A stretch of 64,000 nt of DNA from positions 1-64,000 of the forward strand of contig NZ_JBINJD010000009.1 in the NCBI RefSeq assembly GCF_043951915.1, in the 5' to 3' direction. Numbering within the stretch: the first letter of the stretch is position 1; each line of letters opens with the position of its first letter. Below are positions 43,641 through 52,346 of this stretch, piece by piece. The notes below the pieces were generated by a model that saw nothing but the letters and a program-made list of their open reading frames with translations, had not been told where the DNA came from and did not search any database. Source of the stretch: Alienimonas sp043951915 (lineage in GTDB: Bacteria; Planctomycetota; Planctomycetia; Planctomycetales; Planctomycetaceae). A program made the translations under genes and the position numbers.

Positions 43641-44625
43641 CGGAAACCCGGTTGGGGCACTCCCGGCCCGCCTCGAGGTCGGACAGGTTCGCCAGCGTCG
43701 TCTCCGCAATCGCGGTGAGGGCTTCGCGGGTGAAGAACGCCTGATGACCGGTCACCAGCACGTTCGGGAAGGTCAGCAGCCGGGCGAGCTGGTCATCGGC
43801 GAGGGCTTCGTCGCTGACGTCGCGGAAGAACACCTCTTCCTCCTCATAGACGTCGAGGGCCAGCGAACCGATCTGGCCGCTCTTCAATCCCTCGATGACG
43901 GCGGCGTGATCGACGACCGCCCCGCGGGAGACGTTCACCAGCATTACGCCCGGCTTCATCGCGGCGAGGGCCTCGGCGTCGATCAGCTTGCGGGTCGCCT
44001 CGTTCAAAGGGCAGTGCAGCGAGATGACGTCCGACTCCGCCAACAGGCGGGGCAGGTCGACGTACTCCGCCCCGGCGGCGAGGGCGTCCGGGTTCTCCTT
44101 CGGATCGACGGCCAGCACGCGGCAGCCGAACCCGCGGAGGATCCGCACCACGCAGGCGCCGATCGCCCCGGTGCCGACGACCCCGCAGGTCTTCCCGTAC
44201 AGATCAAAGCCCAGCAGCCCGGAGAGGGCGAAGTTGTGCTCCCGCACCCGGTTGTAGGCCCGGTGGATGCGGCGGTTCAGGCAGAGGATCAGCCCGAGCG
44301 TGTGCTCCGCGACGGCGTGCGGCGAATAGGCCGGCACCCGCACCACGGGAAGCCCCCGCTCCGCGGCGGCGTCCAGAGCGACGTTGTTGAACCCCGCGCA
44401 CCGCAGCGCGATCGCCTTCACGCCGAGGTCCGCCAACGCGTGCACCGCCGCGGCGTCGACCCGATCGTTGACGAACGCGCAGACCGCGTCGGCCCCCTCC
44501 GCCAGCGGCGCGCTGTCGGCGGTCAGCGTCGCCTCGACGTACCGCAGCGAGTGCGGGCCGCCCGCCGCGGCGGCGTCGAAGAATTCCCGGTCGTAGGGCT
44601 TCGCACTGAACAGGGCGACTTGCAT
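43636..44625 (-). CDS. D-2-hydroxyacid (D-lactate) dehydrogenase
   Basis: 329 residues of the LdhA-type family. The NAD-binding motif is GVVGTGAIGACVVRIL with an acidic Asp at the end of the next strand (VLAVDPKEN). Catalytic Arg lies in LVNVSRGAVVDHAAV, the acid-base His in VTGHQAFFTREAL. It starts ATG 44625 after a good GGAGG at five to six bases. The gene is bracketed by family-2 palindromes, one at each end, and its stop lies in copy B. It reduces a 2-keto acid such as pyruvate to the D-hydroxy acid. Confidence 0.93.
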   Translation of the reverse strand: MQVALFSAKPYDREFFDAAAAGGPHSLRYVEATLTADSAPLAEGADAVCAFVNDRVDAAAVHALADLGVKAIALRCAGFNNVALDAAAERGLPVVRVPAYSPHAVAEHTLGLILCLNRRIHRAYNRVREHNFALSGLLGFDLYGKTCGVVGTGAIGACVVRILRGFGCRVLAVDPKENPDALAAGAEYVDLPRLLAESDVISLHCPLNEATRKLIDAEALAAMKPGVMLVNVSRGAVVDHAAVIEGLKSGQIGSLALDVYEEEEVFFRDVSDEALADDQLARLLTFPNVLVTGHQAFFTREALTAIAETTLANLSDLEAGRECPNRVSA

Positions 44626-44650
44626 CCGCGCCTCCAATAGCTTGATTGAG

Positions 44651-44686
44651 CGTAACGCGGAGGCCCCGCGAGGCCTCGGCGTTACG
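44651..44686. repeat. Family-2 palindrome, copy C (3' end of arginine kinase gene)
   Basis: 36-bp palindrome with two mismatched positions of 18. Its right edge holds the TAA stop (44684-44682) of the arginine kinase gene. It lies 25 bases upstream of the dehydrogenase start. Confidence 0.92.
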
Positions 44687-45752
44687 CGTCCGTGTCGAGT
44701 TCCGCGTCGGCGAGCTTTTCGCGGAGGTAGCCGGCGCGGGCCACGTTGCGTTGCGGGGAGGTCAGTTCCTCGCCCTTGAGCTTCTGCAGGTGGGCCGGCT
44801 GGGTGTGGATGAACATCTCGTTCACCGTGGCCGGCTCCAGTTCGTCGATCAGTCCGAGGTTCACGCCCAGCCGGAGCGAACTCAACAGGCCCATCGTCTC
44901 GTCGCTGCTGATCGTCTGGGCGCTCTTCAGCACGCCGTGGGCCCGGGCGATCTGGTCGTGCAGGCTGCGACGGTCCTGCCGGACAAGAGCCTTCCGCACC
45001 CGACGTTCGTAGGAAATGATGTTGGGTACGACCTCGGCGACCTTCTCCACCAGTTCCGTCTCGCTGAGGCCGAGCGTGACCTGGTTGCTGATCTGGTAGA
45101 AGTCGCCCATCGCCTGCGAGCCCTCGCCGTACAGGCCGCGGACGGCGAGGCGGATTTTTTGCAGGGCCTGGAAAACCTTCTGGATTTCCTTGGTGAGCAC
45201 CAGCGCCGGGAGGTGCAGCATCACGCTGACCCGCAGGCCGGTGCCGCAGTTGGTCGGACAGGCGGTGAGGAAGCCGAACTGCTCGTCGAAGGCGTAGGGC
45301 AGTTGGGCCTCGATCGCGTCGTCGACGGCGTCCGCCTTCGCCCAGGCGCCCTTCACGTCGAACCCGCTGGCGAGCACCTGGATGCGGAGGTGGTCCTCCT
45401 CGTTCATCATCACCGAGACGGTTTCGTCCCGGCTGACGGCCACGCCGCGGGGACCGTCGCCCTCGGCCAACTCCCGGCTGATCAGTTGGCGCTCGACGAG
45501 GAGTTGGGCGTCCAGCTCCTCCAGTTCTTCCAGATCGAACGGGTGCAGCGTGGGGCTGGCGTCCAGGTCGCCCAGCGTGCCGGAGAGCAGCGAATACACC
45601 TCCGCCTTTGTGGCGTCCTCGGCCCGGACGGGAAACGGGAACTGAGAGAGGTTCCGGGCCAGCCGGATGCGGCTGGACACGACGACGTCGCTGTCCGGTC
45701 CGGTGCCGCGGAGCCACTCGCCGCTGTTGGCGGTCAGGGTGTCCAGATGCAC
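44682..45752 (-). CDS. mcsB: McsB-like protein arginine kinase (ATP:guanido phosphotransferase)
   Basis: 356 residues of the guanido kinase family. The N-terminus carries VVSSRIRLARNLSQFPFP; the active-site loop ACPTNCGTGLRVSVMLHLPAL matches McsB (Cys present), which phosphorylates arginines in proteins to mark them for ClpCP degradation. The start is GTG 45752. No mcsA or clpC gene is adjacent, so a free-standing role is possible; I name it by similarity. The TAA stop lies in family-2 palindrome copy C. The gene diverges from trpE. Confidence 0.9.
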   Translation of the reverse strand: MHLDTLTANSGEWLRGTGPDSDVVVSSRIRLARNLSQFPFPVRAEDATKAEVYSLLSGTLGDLDASPTLHPFDLEELEELDAQLLVERQLISRELAEGDGPRGVAVSRDETVSVMMNEEDHLRIQVLASGFDVKGAWAKADAVDDAIEAQLPYAFDEQFGFLTACPTNCGTGLRVSVMLHLPALVLTKEIQKVFQALQKIRLAVRGLYGEGSQAMGDFYQISNQVTLGLSETELVEKVAEVVPNIISYERRVRKALVRQDRRSLHDQIARAHGVLKSAQTISSDETMGLLSSLRLGVNLGLIDELEPATVNEMFIHTQPAHLQKLKGEELTSPQRNVARAGYLREKLADAELDTDA

Positions 45753-45951
45753 CGGGGCCAGCTTTCGTCGACTTCAGTCCGCGCGGTCAGCGCCCGTCGC
45801 GGGGATTGCGGGGGAAACGGATTCTAGATCGACCGGGGGGACGGTCAACGCGAGCGCCCCGCAGTCCGGCGCGGCCGACGGCGGATCGGGGACGGCCCGA
45901 GGGGCGGGCGGGCTGGCGTCCCGGGCGGTTCGTCCCGACGATGCCCGCCCG

Positions 45952-47562
45952 ATGTCCGCCCCGCCCGCCGATCGCCACACGCCGTCCCGCGACGCCTTCC
46001 TCGCCCTCGCCGCCGACGCGAAGTCGGTCGAGGACGAAGGCGACCGGACGACGCTCGTCCCCGTCTTCCGCCGGCTGACCGCCGACGCCCTCACGCCGGT
46101 CGCGGCGTACCAGAAGCTGCGCTGGGGCGGCCGGGGGTTCCTGTTCGAATCGGTCGTCGGCGGGGAGAAGGTCGGCCGGTACAGCTTCGTCGGCGCCGAC
46201 CCGTTCCTGACGATCGAGGCCCGGCAGCTCGAACCCGGCCGGCACGAAGTGACGTACCGCGGGACGGACGCGGACGGTTCTTCCTCCGAGCAGACCGTCA
46301 CCGTCGCCGACCCGCTCGCGAAGTTGGAGAGCCTGCTGGCGGAGTACCGCGTGCTCACGCCGCCGGGCCTGCGGCCCGGGGCGCTGCCGGCGTTCCGCGG
46401 CGGGGCGGTCGGCTACGCCGGGTACGACACCGTCCGCTACGTCGAGCGCCTGCCGAACGCCCCGGAGGACGACCGCGGGCTGCCGGACATGCAGTTCGGC
46501 CTGTACGACCGGCTGGTCGTGTTCGATCACATCTCCAAAACCGTGGTGGTCGTCGCCCACGCCGAGGCCGGCGCCGACGACCCGGCGGCCAGCTACGCCG
46601 CCGCCTGCCGGAAAGTGGACGAGGCCGTCCGCCAACTCCAGCAGGGAACCGTCGATCTGCCGATCACGGACATCGACCCGGTCGCGGCCGCCCCGGGGCC
46701 GGCGCCGGAAAGCAACATGACGCGCGAGGCCTTCGAGGAGGCGGTACGGAAGGGCAAGGAGTACATCGCCGCCGGCGACGTGTTCCAGTTCGTGCCCAGC
46801 CAGCGGTTCCGCCGGGAGACGCACGCCCGCCCGCTGGACATCTACCGGGCCCTGCGGGTGGTGAACCCCAGCCCGTTCATGTTCCTGCTGGACGGCCCGG
46901 ACTGCACGCTGATCGGGGCCAGCCCGGAGATCATGGTGCGGGTCGAAACGACCGCCGACGCCACGCCGGAGGATCACAAGCGGGACGTGACGATCCGCCC
47001 GCTGGCCGGCACCCGCCGCCGGGGCGCCACCCCGGCGGAGGACGACGCCCTCGCCGCGGAGCTGCTGGCCGACCCCAAGGAGCGGGCGGAGCACGTGATG
47101 CTGATCGACCTCGCCCGCAACGACGTCGGCCGGGTCAGCCGGTTCGGCTCGGTCCGGCTGACGGACGTGATGGAGGTCGAGCGCTACAGCCACGTGATGC
47201 ACCTCACCTCCAACGTCACCGGCACGCTGAAGCCCGGCCTGACGGCGCTGGACGCCCTCCGCAGCGGCCTGCCGGCGGGGACGGTGTCCGGGGCGCCGAA
47301 GGTCCGGGCGATGGAGATCATCGACGAACTCGAACCGCACCGCCGCGGGCCGTACGGCGGGGCGGTGGGCTACGTGGACTTTGGCGGGGACATGGACGTG
47401 TGCATCGCCCTGCGGACGATGGTGATGATCGGCCAAACCGTCGACGTGCAGGCCGGCTGCGGCGTCGTCGCCGACAGCGACCCGGCTCTCGAATACGAGG
47501 AGACCGTGCACAAAGCCCGGGCCCTGCTCCGGGCGATCGACGTGGCGGAGGGTCAGTTGTGA
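45952..47562 (+). CDS. trpE: Anthranilate synthase component I
   Basis: 536 residues. The chorismate-binding domain has ASPEIMVRVE, IRPLAGTRRRGAT, DLARNDVGRV and GTVSGAPKVRAMEIIDELEP, all typical of TrpE. It makes anthranilate from chorismate using ammonia from the TrpG glutaminase, which is not in the window. Start ATG 45952 follows a Gly/Ala-rich stretch with no homology. The TGA overlaps the GTG of the next gene (GTGA). trpE lies 33 kb from trpBA, so the pathway genes are scattered. Confidence 0.96.
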   Translation: MSAPPADRHTPSRDAFLALAADAKSVEDEGDRTTLVPVFRRLTADALTPVAAYQKLRWGGRGFLFESVVGGEKVGRYSFVGADPFLTIEARQLEPGRHEVTYRGTDADGSSSEQTVTVADPLAKLESLLAEYRVLTPPGLRPGALPAFRGGAVGYAGYDTVRYVERLPNAPEDDRGLPDMQFGLYDRLVVFDHISKTVVVVAHAEAGADDPAASYAAACRKVDEAVRQLQQGTVDLPITDIDPVAAAPGPAPESNMTREAFEEAVRKGKEYIAAGDVFQFVPSQRFRRETHARPLDIYRALRVVNPSPFMFLLDGPDCTLIGASPEIMVRVETTADATPEDHKRDVTIRPLAGTRRRGATPAEDDALAAELLADPKERAEHVMLIDLARNDVGRVSRFGSVRLTDVMEVERYSHVMHLTSNVTGTLKPGLTALDALRSGLPAGTVSGAPKVRAMEIIDELEPHRRGPYGGAVGYVDFGGDMDVCIALRTMVMIGQTVDVQAGCGVVADSDPALEYEETVHKARALLRAIDVAEGQL

Positions 47563-49034
47563 GCGCCGTAGGGTCCGCTGTGCGGACCGATCCGAGCGAC
47601 CTGGGACCTCAGGACGCGGTCCGCACAGCGGACCCTACGGACCCTCCCGCCACGTTCGGCGGCACGCTGAAGCACCTCGGGCCGGGGGTGATCATCGCCG
47701 GGGCGATCGTGGGCAGCGGGGAGTTGTTCGCCACGACCGGCACCGGGGCGCGGGTCGGCATCGGGCTGCTCTGGCTCATCCTGCTGGGCTGCGCGATCAA
47801 GGTGTTCGTCCAGGTGGAACTCGGCCGGGCGGCGGTGGCGACGGGGCGGACGACCCTCGACCTGCTCAATCGGGTCCCCGGCCCCCGCGTGCCGACGGCC
47901 CCGGGGCGGCGGGCGAACTGGGTCGTGCTGCTCTGGGCCCTGATGATGCTCACCCAACTCGGGCAGGTCGGCGGGCTCGCCGGCGGGGTCGGGCAGGCCA
48001 TGCACCTCGCCCTGCCCGGTTTCGGCGAACACGGCCCGGCCCTGTGGGCGACGCTCGCCGGGCTGCTCACCGCGGCGCTGCTGTGGGGCGGTCGCTACCG
48101 GCTGATTCAGGCCCTCTCCGCCGTGCTGGTGGCGGCCTTCACCGCCCTGACGGTCGGCAACGCCATCGCCCTGCAAACCACGGAAGAATTCGCCCTGCCG
48201 ACGGGCGATCTGCTGGCCGGTTTGAACCCGTTGAACGACCTCGTCGCCGCCCCGGACGCCGTCTTCATCGCCCTCGCCGCGTTCGGGCTGATCGGCGTGG
48301 GGGCGACGGAGCTGGTCGCCTACCCGTACTGGTGTCTGGAGAAGGGCTACGCCCGCTTCGCCGGCCCGCGCCCCGAGGGGGCGACCGCCGACGCGTCGGC
48401 CTGGACGGCCCGGGCGAGGGGCTGGATGAAGGTGATGCGGGCGGACGCCTTCGCGGCTCTGCTGGTCTACACCGTCAGCACGGTGGCCTTCTACCTGATC
48501 GGTTCGGCGGTCCTGCACCCGGCGGGGCTGAACCCGCAGGGGAGCGAGACGATCGCGGTCCTCGCCGCCGCCTACGAGCCGGTGTTCGGGGCGGAGGCCG
48601 GCTGGCTGTTCCTCGCCGGGGCGGTCGCGGTGCTGTACTCCACGCTGCTGATCGCCACCGCCGCCAACGCCCGGATGTGGGCCGACGGGTTCCGCGTCGC
48701 CGGCTGGCTGCGGAACGACGAGGGAACCTACCGCACGGCCGTGAAGATCCTGTCCGTGCTGCTGACGGCGGTCAGCGTGGGGCTGTTCGCGTTCGTCAGC
48801 TCCGACCCGGTGCTGCTGGTCGTGATCGGCGGGGTCGCCCAGAGCCTGCTGCTGCCGGTGCTCGGCGTCTCCGCCCTGTGGCTGCGGTTCCGCGTCGCCC
48901 CGCCGGGCCTGCGACCGGGCGAGGTTTGGACGTCCTGCCTGTTCCTCAGCGTCGCCGGGCTGGCGCTCGCGGGGGCCTTCGGCGGGTACTCCGCCGCGGC
49001 GAAACTGATCGAGTGGCTCAACGCCCCGGCGTAG
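47559..49034 (+). CDS. Nramp-family metal-ion transporter with repeat-encoded N-terminus
   Basis: 491 residues with 11-12 membrane segments. The motif GPGVIIAGAIVGSGELFATT takes the place of the first-helix Nramp motif, and ATELVAYPYWCLEKGY is the region seen in planctomycete Nramp-like proteins. GTG 47559 shares its TG with the TGA of trpE (GTGA). Residues 3-27 (AVGSAVRTDPSDLGPQDAV and following) are entirely encoded by the family-1 palindrome (47566-47640). No in-frame ATG lies between the palindrome and the first helix; a GTG in the helix is the only alternative. Metal specificity cannot be read. Confidence 0.82.
   Translation: MSAVGSAVRTDPSDLGPQDAVRTADPTDPPATFGGTLKHLGPGVIIAGAIVGSGELFATTGTGARVGIGLLWLILLGCAIKVFVQVELGRAAVATGRTTLDLLNRVPGPRVPTAPGRRANWVVLLWALMMLTQLGQVGGLAGGVGQAMHLALPGFGEHGPALWATLAGLLTAALLWGGRYRLIQALSAVLVAAFTALTVGNAIALQTTEEFALPTGDLLAGLNPLNDLVAAPDAVFIALAAFGLIGVGATELVAYPYWCLEKGYARFAGPRPEGATADASAWTARARGWMKVMRADAFAALLVYTVSTVAFYLIGSAVLHPAGLNPQGSETIAVLAAAYEPVFGAEAGWLFLAGAVAVLYSTLLIATAANARMWADGFRVAGWLRNDEGTYRTAVKILSVLLTAVSVGLFAFVSSDPVLLVVIGGVAQSLLLPVLGVSALWLRFRVAPPGLRPGEVWTSCLFLSVAGLALAGAFGGYSAAAKLIEWLNAPA
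47566..47640. repeat. Family-1 palindrome, copy 3 (translated in the Nramp-like gene)
   Basis: Arms 47566-47588 and 47618-47640 are perfect inverted repeats (23 of 23) with a 29-base loop, the same loop length as copy 1. The loops of copies 1 and 3 end alike (GGACGC). The frame is open across the whole element, and it lies just after the trpE stop. Confidence 0.92.
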
Positions 49035-49057
49035 GGGCGAAACGCCCGCCGGCCGGC
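49034..49057. terminator. Weak hairpins between the convergent Nramp and TadE genes
   Basis: GGGCG-AAA-CGCCC (49035-49047) and the palindrome GCCGGCCGGC (49048-49057) fill the 24 bases between the two stops. There is no T-run, so termination here is only suggested. Confidence 0.35.
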
Positions 49058-49058
49058 G

Positions 49059-49517
49059 TCACTCGTGCCGCATCGTCGCTTCGCCCTGGAAGCTTTCGCC
49101 GCCCAGCCAGCGGAGCACGCCCCAACTGGCCTGATCCCAGGGCACCGTCACCCGCACCGTAACGCGGTCGCCGCTTTGGGCGTCGACGACGCCCTCCGGG
49201 GCGGCGTCCTCCCGATCCGGGCCGGGGGCCACGTCGATCTGCACGTCGACGTGCTCCGGCTCGATGTCCGCCGCGTTCTGCAGGAACGTGGCGACGCGGT
49301 CCCGCACCTCGGCGTCGGCGCTGCCGTAGAGAATGCCCTGCCGGGCGCCCTCCCGGGCGGCGTTCGTGACGAGTTGGCCGACCATCATCGCCCGGCCGAA
49401 CTCCACGATCGCCAGGATCGTCAGAAAGAAGATCGGCAGCGCGATCGCCGCCTCGACCAGCGCCGCCCCGCGGCGGCGACGCTCCGAACGACGATGCAGG
49501 AGGCGGAACATGGGCAT
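49059..49517 (-). CDS. TadE-like pilus-assembly/pseudopilin-type protein
   Basis: 152 residues. RRRGAALVEAAIALPIFFLTILAIVEFGRAMMVGQLVTNAAREGAR is the TadE signature, with the conserved Glu (ALVEAAI) at the membrane-helix start, a basic stretch before it, and the FGRAMM-type helix end. The rest is a small outer domain. Tad proteins assemble Flp pili or secrete into the envelope; no other tad genes lie nearby. Starts ATG 49517 or 49511 are equally possible. The frame extends to 49970 but is then a shadow of the HIT gene. Confidence 0.85.
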   Translation of the reverse strand: MPMFRLLHRRSERRRRGAALVEAAIALPIFFLTILAIVEFGRAMMVGQLVTNAAREGARQGILYGSADAEVRDRVATFLQNAADIEPEHVDVQIDVAPGPDREDAAPEGVVDAQSGDRVTVRVTVPWDQASWGVLRWLGGESFQGEATMRHE

Positions 49518-49564
49518 AGCTTCAGGACGAGTCGACGCCGGAGCGTAGGTCGCAGGACGCGCCT

Positions 49565-49598
49565 GGAACGCCGAGGCCCGGCCGGGCCTCGGCGTTCC
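49565..49598. repeat. Family-2 palindrome, copy D (between divergent TadE and HIT genes)
   Basis: Perfect 17+17 palindrome without loop (half GGAACGCCGAGGCCCGG). Unlike copies A-C it lies in a 5' intergenic region. A short CGCAA/TTGCG hairpin follows about 20 bases later. Confidence 0.9.
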
Positions 49599-49661
49599 GG
49601 CTCCGCCCGATCCCTCCGCAACGAGTTTGCGGGTCGCGCCGCCCCCCGGTACCGTCCCGGC

Positions 49662-50009
49662 ATGTCGCACGAACCCACGATCTTCCAGAAGATTCTCGAC
49701 CGGGAAGTTCCCGCGGACGTGGTGCTCGAGACGGACGACTGCCTCGCCTTCCGCGACGTGAACCCGAAGGCCCCGGTGCACGTCCTGGTGATCCCGAAGA
49801 AGCCGCTGGTCAACCTCGCCGACGCGACCGACGGGGACGCCGAACTGCTCGGCAAGTGCCTGCGGGTCTGCGACGCGGTCGCCCAGCAGGAGGGCTGCGG
49901 CGACGCCTACCGCGTGGTGACGAACACCGGCGCCGGCGCCGGGCAGAGCGTGTTCCACCTGCACTTCCACGTGATGGGCGGCCGCGACATGGGTTGGCCG
50001 CCGGGGTGA
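49662..50009 (+). CDS. HIT-family nucleotide hydrolase
   Basis: 115-residue HINT/PKCI-type HIT protein. The catalytic HxHxHxx is HLHFHVMGG, preceded by TNTGAGAGQSVFHL. It starts SHEPTIFQKILDREVPADVV, the typical N-terminus (IFxKIIxxEIPA). These enzymes hydrolyse AMP-lysine or purine phosphoramidates. ATG 49662. The next gene, of unknown function, begins four bases after the stop. Confidence 0.95.
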   Translation: MSHEPTIFQKILDREVPADVVLETDDCLAFRDVNPKAPVHVLVIPKKPLVNLADATDGDAELLGKCLRVCDAVAQQEGCGDAYRVVTNTGAGAGQSVFHLHFHVMGGRDMGWPPG

Positions 50010-50013
50010 GCTG

Positions 50014-51105
50014 GTGACGTCCCGCCGCGGAACCTTCGCCGCCCCGCCCGACGCTCCGAGCGGCTACGGATTTCATCTGCAAGACCGGCCCGGGGGCCGG
50101 GTGATCCGATTTCGTTCGCTCAGGCTCCGCTGGCCGATCATCCTCTGGGCGATCGCCGGCGGCTCCGCGTTGTTGCTGATTCCGCTGTGGTTTCGGCAAC
50201 CGCCCGGGCAAGAGCGGTGGTTTCTGGCCGTCTTCACGTCCCTGTTCACCGGCCTCTGGACGATCGCCGCCGTGGCGGCCACTTGGCACTCGTCGAAGAC
50301 CACGCATCTGCTGGTTGCTGGCCGCGAGGTGACGTTGAGAAAGCCGGGGGCGGGCTCATGCGTCATGGCAGTTCCGGCGGGCGGGCGGGCGCGAATCCGA
50401 GAATTGACCGGTTCAGAGCGTCGCGGCTCGTACGCGGTCGACATCGGACGCGGGGCGGAGATCTGCACCGTGGTCGAGCATTGGGGCGAACGGGAAGCGA
50501 TCTGGCTTGTCGAGGCGATCAACGGCGGACTCGCCGAGACGGATGAACCGCCGCCTTCAGACGAAGGCCCTCCGGCCGGCGTGAGACTGATTGAAACCGG
50601 TCCCCCGCTGGTGATCGCGTTCCCCCCGGACCCCGCCCACGGGAGGAGCGTGCAGCAGTTCTTTCTGCTCTGGTGCCTGATGGTTCCAGTGGTCGGCGGC
50701 GTCGCTGCGTGGGGCGGGGCGTTTGACGGGGTCGGAAACGATCCGTTTCCGACCCTCGGGTTACTGATGTTCGTGCTGAACTTTCTGTTCGGGCTGGGCG
50801 GCGTTTGGCTCGGCGGTCGACTGCGACAGGTTTCGCACCGCATCACCGCGTCGCCGGAGCGGGTGACGGTGGAGACGGAGGGCGTGCTCGGGCCGGGCAA
50901 AGCCTCCCGCACCCCGAAGCCGGACGAACGAGCCGCCTGCGTCGAGTGCGGCCGCTATAACGACCGTACGCTGTGGCGGGTGCAATACGGCGCCGCGGAC
51001 GACTCTTTCCCGCTCGCCTTCGCCACCGGCTTCGATCGCGCCCCTCGCGAGTGGGCCGCGGAGGCGATCAACGCCGCGACGCATCCGCGGGAGAACGCCC
51101 CGTGA
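50014..51105 (+). CDS. Membrane protein of a three-gene related set, member 1
   Basis: 363 residues with two pairs of membrane helices (about 38-60/70-90 and 215-235/248-270). The C-terminal half has the pattern RITASPERVTVETEG ... LAFATGFDRAPREWAAEAIN, which resembles the N-terminal half of the next protein. I do not recognise a family. Start GTG 50014. The GTG of the next gene overlaps the stop (GTGA). Confidence 0.65.
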   Translation: MTSRRGTFAAPPDAPSGYGFHLQDRPGGRVIRFRSLRLRWPIILWAIAGGSALLLIPLWFRQPPGQERWFLAVFTSLFTGLWTIAAVAATWHSSKTTHLLVAGREVTLRKPGAGSCVMAVPAGGRARIRELTGSERRGSYAVDIGRGAEICTVVEHWGEREAIWLVEAINGGLAETDEPPPSDEGPPAGVRLIETGPPLVIAFPPDPAHGRSVQQFFLLWCLMVPVVGGVAAWGGAFDGVGNDPFPTLGLLMFVLNFLFGLGGVWLGGRLRQVSHRITASPERVTVETEGVLGPGKASRTPKPDERAACVECGRYNDRTLWRVQYGAADDSFPLAFATGFDRAPREWAAEAINAATHPRENAP

Positions 51106-52346
51106 CGCCGCCCGGCTCCCGTATCGAAGTGGTCGAGCGCGGCGAGCGGCTCGTCCTGCGGGTCCCGGCCGGGGGGCCGCGGGCGAAATCGCTCCTGCTG
51201 TTCGCCGTGCTGTGGAATCTGATCTCCTGGGTGGTGGCCGGTGCCTTCTGGGGCGTGGCGTTCGCCAACGGCGTCGACTGGAGCCTGAAGCCGGCCGGCG
51301 GGCAAAACGATCCGGTGCCGTGGTTCGTGCTGCCGCTGACCGGGCTCTTCCCGGCGATCGGCGTCGGCCTGCTGATCTGGTGGGCGAAGCTGCGGTTCAC
51401 CCGCACCCTGGTGTTCGCCGCCCCGGCCGCGGGCGGGGAACCGGCCACGGTCGCGGTGCGGACGGAGTGGTTCGGCCGGGAGACGACCCGCACCGTCCGG
51501 CCCGAACCCGGCGACCGGGCGGCGTTGGAGGTCGCCTACGAGGAAAACGACCGTCCCCGACACCGGGTGCGGGTCGGGCCGAAGTGGGGGGAGGATCGCA
51601 CGGCAGTCTTCGGCGAGGCGTGGACCGACGAGGAGGTGCGGTGGGTCGCCGCGGAGATCAACCGGACTCTCGGCGTCGCGGAGGCGGAGGACGTCGGGCT
51701 GAGCGGTCCCGCGGCCCCGCCCCGCACGGCGCCCGCGGCCGCCGAGGGGCACGCCGACTCCCCCCACGTTCGGGCGGACCTCGACGCCCGGGGCCGGGCG
51801 GTCGTGGAGGCCCGCGCCTGGCCCGGTTGGCCGGCGAGCAAAGTCACGATGGTGGGGTTCCTCTCCGCGTTCGCCCTGGCGTGGTTTGCGGCGCTGGGGT
51901 TCGTCGCCGCCCAGGGGCTGCCCGCGGGCGGTCCGGGCCTGGGGGCGGCGCTCGGGCTGCTCGTTCTGACCCCCTTCGTACTGGTCGGGTTGGGGCTGAT
52001 CAGCGTGGTGATTTTCCTCTGCCGGGCCGCGGTGCGGACGACGGTCGCGGAGGAGGGGCTGACGATCCGCTACGGGGCGGGAGCGCTGCGGTACACGCAT
52101 CAGGTGCCGCGGGGGCGTATTGAAATTGAAGAGGTGGTGGTCTGGGAGAACTTCGGCACGATCCGCAACGCCGGCGGCGGGCGGCCGGTGCCGGTCGCCG
52201 CCGTCCGGGTCGATCCGCCGGTCAAACTGGGAGCGCACGTACCGCTGAGCCTCGGCGGGGGCCGCGAGGTGGCTGAGGACGTCGCCGGACTGGTGCGACA
52301 CCGCCTCGAATCGGCCGGCTGGAGGCCGGTCCCCGATGGCCTCTGA
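51102..52346 (+). CDS. Membrane protein of a three-gene related set, member 2
   Basis: 414 residues with two pairs of helices (about 29-50/62-85 and 255-275/280-310). Each pair is followed by a beta-rich soluble part ending in VRWVAAEINRTL or similar, so the protein appears to be a tandem of one membrane-plus-soluble unit. Start GTG 51102 in GTGA overlap. It overlaps the third gene by 11 bases. Function unknown; no catalytic motif. Confidence 0.65.
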   Translation: MTPPGSRIEVVERGERLVLRVPAGGPRAKSLLLFAVLWNLISWVVAGAFWGVAFANGVDWSLKPAGGQNDPVPWFVLPLTGLFPAIGVGLLIWWAKLRFTRTLVFAAPAAGGEPATVAVRTEWFGRETTRTVRPEPGDRAALEVAYEENDRPRHRVRVGPKWGEDRTAVFGEAWTDEEVRWVAAEINRTLGVAEAEDVGLSGPAAPPRTAPAAAEGHADSPHVRADLDARGRAVVEARAWPGWPASKVTMVGFLSAFALAWFAALGFVAAQGLPAGGPGLGAALGLLVLTPFVLVGLGLISVVIFLCRAAVRTTVAEEGLTIRYGAGALRYTHQVPRGRIEIEEVVVWENFGTIRNAGGGRPVPVAAVRVDPPVKLGAHVPLSLGGGREVAEDVAGLVRHRLESAGWRPVPDGL

